Assembly: GCA_934045075.1 (NCBI GenBank)
Contig: OW203724.1
Coordinates: 1,170,501-1,234,500, forward strand
Reading direction: 5' to 3'
Length of the DNA: 64,000 nt
Source of the DNA: Yponomeuta sedellus
Taxonomy: Eukaryota > Arthropoda > Insecta > Lepidoptera > Yponomeutidae
Shown in pieces: positions 61,719 to 64,000 of the stretch. Under the pieces are notes generated by a model. It saw only the letters and a program-made list of their open reading frames with translations, had not been told where the DNA came from and made no database searches. The first letter of the stretch is position 1. Each line of letters opens with the position of its first letter. A program made the position numbers and the translations under genes.

Positions 61719-61810
61719 CTCACGGACAGGCCGCCGGCCGCCGACGGGGCCAGATGGGACCCTCAGCTTAATTTCATTAAAATTACTAATGACAAATTTC
61801 GTCGCCGTCT
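61719..61810 (-). CDS. Orphan internal exon candidate
   Basis: 92 nt between a TTGTATTCAG acceptor (ending 61811) and a GTGAGT donor (61718-61713). One frame is open: TATKFVISNFNEIKLRVPSG then PVGGRRPVRE. GC-rich 3' part, no repeat match in the window. Not recognised. It suggests a minus-strand host gene whose other exons I could not find with confidence. Confidence 0.4.
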
Positions 61811-61879
61811 CTGAATACAAACAATCTGTTTCCAAAATAAATAAAAAGTGGTAATTTAAAAATAACCAAACATGAACAT

Positions 61880-62110
61880 AACATAACCCCACGCCTGTAT
61901 CCCAGAGGGTTAGGCAGAGACAGGGACTGCTACTTGCCACGATCCTTACAGATCATCTTCGCTTCATCAACGTTCATAAGTCGACGCATGCACGCACGCC
62001 GGATCCGGGTACTTTTATCTTCCCCTTTGCATCCCCTATTTCATCGACGTATGTCCGCCTGGGAAATCCCTTGCCGGCTCTTCCACTCACATTCTCAATA
62101 TAATATGTAT
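61880..62110 (-). repeat. Dispersed retroelement 3' end, fourth copy
   Basis: CACGCCTGTATCCCAGAGGG through CGCACGCCGGATCCGGGTAC and CCGCCTGGGAAATCCCTTGC, matching 40252-40480. Confidence 0.65.
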
Positions 62111-62339
62111 TTATTTCGTACATAAAAATAATCATGATTTTAATTAAAAAAAATCGACTACTGTGAAGAACAATATTAAAAATATATTGTTATAAATATG
62201 TATTATGAAAGATGGTCAGATTTTGACGATTCGTAGTATTTAAGAGTGCAAGTGACAAACTATATGAAATCATGAATCAAACAAAAAAAACACAGGAGTT
62301 AACAAAATTCAAAAATTGCGTCGTGTCTGCCTAACTTTG

Positions 62340-62710
62340 TGGTTGTTGCAGGGCTGCTATAGAAAGTATAGGACGTTTTTCCCAAATGCCATCTCTAACG
62401 ATCTCATGCCAGCCGCATCCACGGATCCTCCGCTGACTCAGCGACATCGACCGACAGTCAGAACTCTATTAGTTACCTGGTTAACTGTTTTAGCCCACAA
62501 AACATTAGTTCCGTACAACATGTTAGGGAGAAGGCAGCGGCTGAAAACCAGCGCTGACCGGGACTGACCCGGGTCAGCACCAGCTTTTGCCTTTACCTTG
62601 GGCTAAGTGGGATTTTGATAAGGCAATAAATACTTTTTTATCTCGTCTCGTCTCGTCTCGCCGCGTCTCGTCTCATATCATCTTATTTTATTTCATCTTA
62701 TCTTTAAAAA
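62340..62710 (+). repeat. LINE 3' region with CTCGT pentanucleotide tail
   Basis: AGAAGGCAGCGGCTGAAAAC, GACCCGGGTCAGCACCAGCT and GGGATTTTGATAAGGCAATA lead into CTCGT repeats (62640-62677) that decay to TCTTATTTTATTTCATC. Pentamer tails are typical of some non-LTR elements. Confidence 0.5.
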
Positions 62711-62924
62711 AAACATTGCAACAAATAAATTTTAAATTTATATTTCAAAATCAAATAGGTGAAAAAAGTTTAATTACCATAGTTGTAAATCGTCAAAAAT
62801 CAATTAAAATTTATATAATTATGTATATATAATAACTATACTGGTAACATACTGGATGCACTAGTTAACTATCGATGGTTGCCTGATGCCTACAGTCTAT
62901 TTATCCTAGTCCGATTTCGTTATC

Positions 62925-63016
62925 AACCCTAGTATATCCCCACTGCTGGGGCACGGGTCTCTTCCTGCATCGCAGGAAGGTTAGGCCATACTCCACCACG
63001 GGGGCCAAGTCCGGGT
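62925..63016 (-). repeat. 5S-SINE tail fragment
   Basis: TATCAACCCTAGTATATCCC, TCTTCCTGCATCGCAGGAAG, CCACCACGGGGGCCAAGTCC. Confidence 0.7.
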
Positions 63017-63017
63017 T

Positions 63018-63224
63018 GTCTGATTTAGTAAACAAGATTCTAGCCTCAAAATTAATATTTGATGCCAAAACTAGATATTTTGTCGCAAGTTCATGAACAT
63101 TGTTTATGAAATTGGCAGCGTGATATTCAAATGTCTCCCCGATTATTGCATTTACGGGAAGATGGCCCTTTTCGACTAAAAATTCATACTTTACGGATAG
63201 AACCTTGCTTACTAAAATGGACAA
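63018..63224 (-). pseudogene. Coding-like dispersed repeat, copy 2
   Basis: The minus frame reads VSKVLSVKYEFLVEKGHLPV, NAIIGETFEYHAANFINN, then HELATKYLVLASNINFEARI. It is related to 59222-59345 in opposite orientation. Both copies end next to a 5S-SINE tail (GACAAC/GGTTGTC junction), so they may have been carried together. Family unknown. Confidence 0.45.
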
Positions 63225-63309
63225 GTGGTTTCAAAGTAGGATACTCTGTGACAAAGCAATTAGGTAAAGACATCACAAGCGAGGCTGAGGTAAAGTATAA
63301 TCATATTCG

Positions 63310-63490
63310 TTTTTTTTAATGCACTAACCCGTGCTAAGGACAATTTAAAAAAACTATTAGAGGCTAAAAATTCCACCCATGCCGGGATTCGAACCCGCGA
63401 ATCGGCTATCCGTGCCAGCGCTCTCCCAACTGAGCTAATGGGCGACTCACTGGCAAGGGTGGAAGTTTTAGCCTCTAAATAGGTTTTTAA
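63310..63490 (-). repeat. SINE-A partial copy
   Basis: TTTAATGCACTAACCCGTGC, TAGAGGCTAAAAATTCCACC, tRNA-like body with B box GGGATTCGAACCC and a short deletion, then an opposite-strand TTTTAGCCTCTAAATAGG end. Confidence 0.75.
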
Positions 63491-64000
63491 AGATTATCCC
63501 TATTCTCTGCATACACTGGCAGAATTTCTCTCGATGTTTTCGTTTCACGAACATTTTAATGGAATGGTGAGTAAATTTGGACCAGTTTTTTCTGTGGAGC
63601 TCTGTGCGGTTCATCCAGCGAATGCAAATGGGGGTCAAACAATGGAGTAATCAACATTTACCTGCTGCACCTGCCAGAGGACACGGGAAATGGTGTGGCG
63701 TGGAATATTAATGCAAACCCGCAGCTTAAATGAGTACAAAAACTTGCCAAATGCGTGTCATACTTATATAAAAAAATGTTATCCACGCTTCCAATATTGG
63801 ATTTTAGAAATTTATCTGGCCACGCGGGCCACTGGAAGTCTTCTCAAATATATTGGGTCTTTTCGAGACAAAGAAAACCTCGTAGTCTTCGTACACAAAA
63901 CTTCTTTTTAATTAGGAAAACTACAGTAAATTCGTTTAAAACGTAGAATAAAGTAAAATGATGAAATCAAAGGCACGTTGACGTTGGGTGCGGTTAAGAA
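63491..64000. other. Unassigned window end
   Basis: A CACTGGCAG acceptor-like site at 63521 and a GTGAGT donor-like site at 63567 bound 45 nt on the plus strand. A minus-strand frame reads LRVCINIPRHTISRVLWQVQ over 63730-63670. Neither can be tied to a known protein. Confidence 0.25.

Overview
The window looks like a TE-rich, AT-rich insect nuclear genome, most probably Lepidoptera. The reasons are a sulfotransferase gene with long repeat-filled introns, a LINE ORF1 with a baculovirus-FP-like C-terminus, a Helitron helicase remnant, an errantivirus, several SINE families, and dispersed repeats with ends I associate with moth and butterfly genomes. No bacterial gene, operon or CRISPR array is present.

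One host gene can be assembled completely by eye. It is a cytosolic-type sulfotransferase on the minus strand, from the ATG at 28818 to the stop at 4238. It has seven coding exons (28818-28704, 27246-27115, 21646-21547, 17678-17401, 11639-11545, 8730-8553, 4374-4238). All introns are GT-AG, all phases agree, and the total is 1035 nt or 344 aa. The PAPS-binding 5'-PSB and 3'-PSB loops and the catalytic Lys-x-His are present. The usual RKG motif reads GKG, and one splice donor sits directly against a retrotransposon tail.

Most of the rest is mobile DNA. Inside the sulfotransferase introns are a degenerate FP-domain LINE (12.3-16.9 kb), an RNase H-bearing LINE fragment (18.5-19.5 kb), a Helitron helicase relic (23.2-23.7 kb), a 5'-truncated LINE copy (25.5-26.9 kb) and many SINE pieces. 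From 29 to 43 kb lie a longer copy of the same LINE (31.2-35.0 kb), a Jockey/CR1-type LINE nested inside a 5S-like SINE (35.6-37.5 kb), MITEs and SINEs. From 43.6 to about 50.2 kb on the minus strand is an endogenous errantivirus-like element. It has intact gag and pol, a tRNA-Ser-type primer site and a 5' LTR, but env is cut off at a SINE boundary and no 3' LTR was found. From 50 to 64 kb lie a nested hAT-like element with a near-8-bp target duplication, RTE-type LINE tails and more SINEs.

Two SINE families dominate. One carries a tRNA-like promoter at the 3' end of its repeat unit and forms tandem and fold-back arrays. The other has a head resembling 5S rRNA and a tail resembling an RTE LINE 3' end. 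A few splice-flanked, coding-like segments that I could not identify (near 37.7, 40.0, 59.6, 60.3 and 61.8 kb) may belong to further host genes with most exons outside the window.

Repeat boundaries are approximate, since they were set by comparing copies within the window only.
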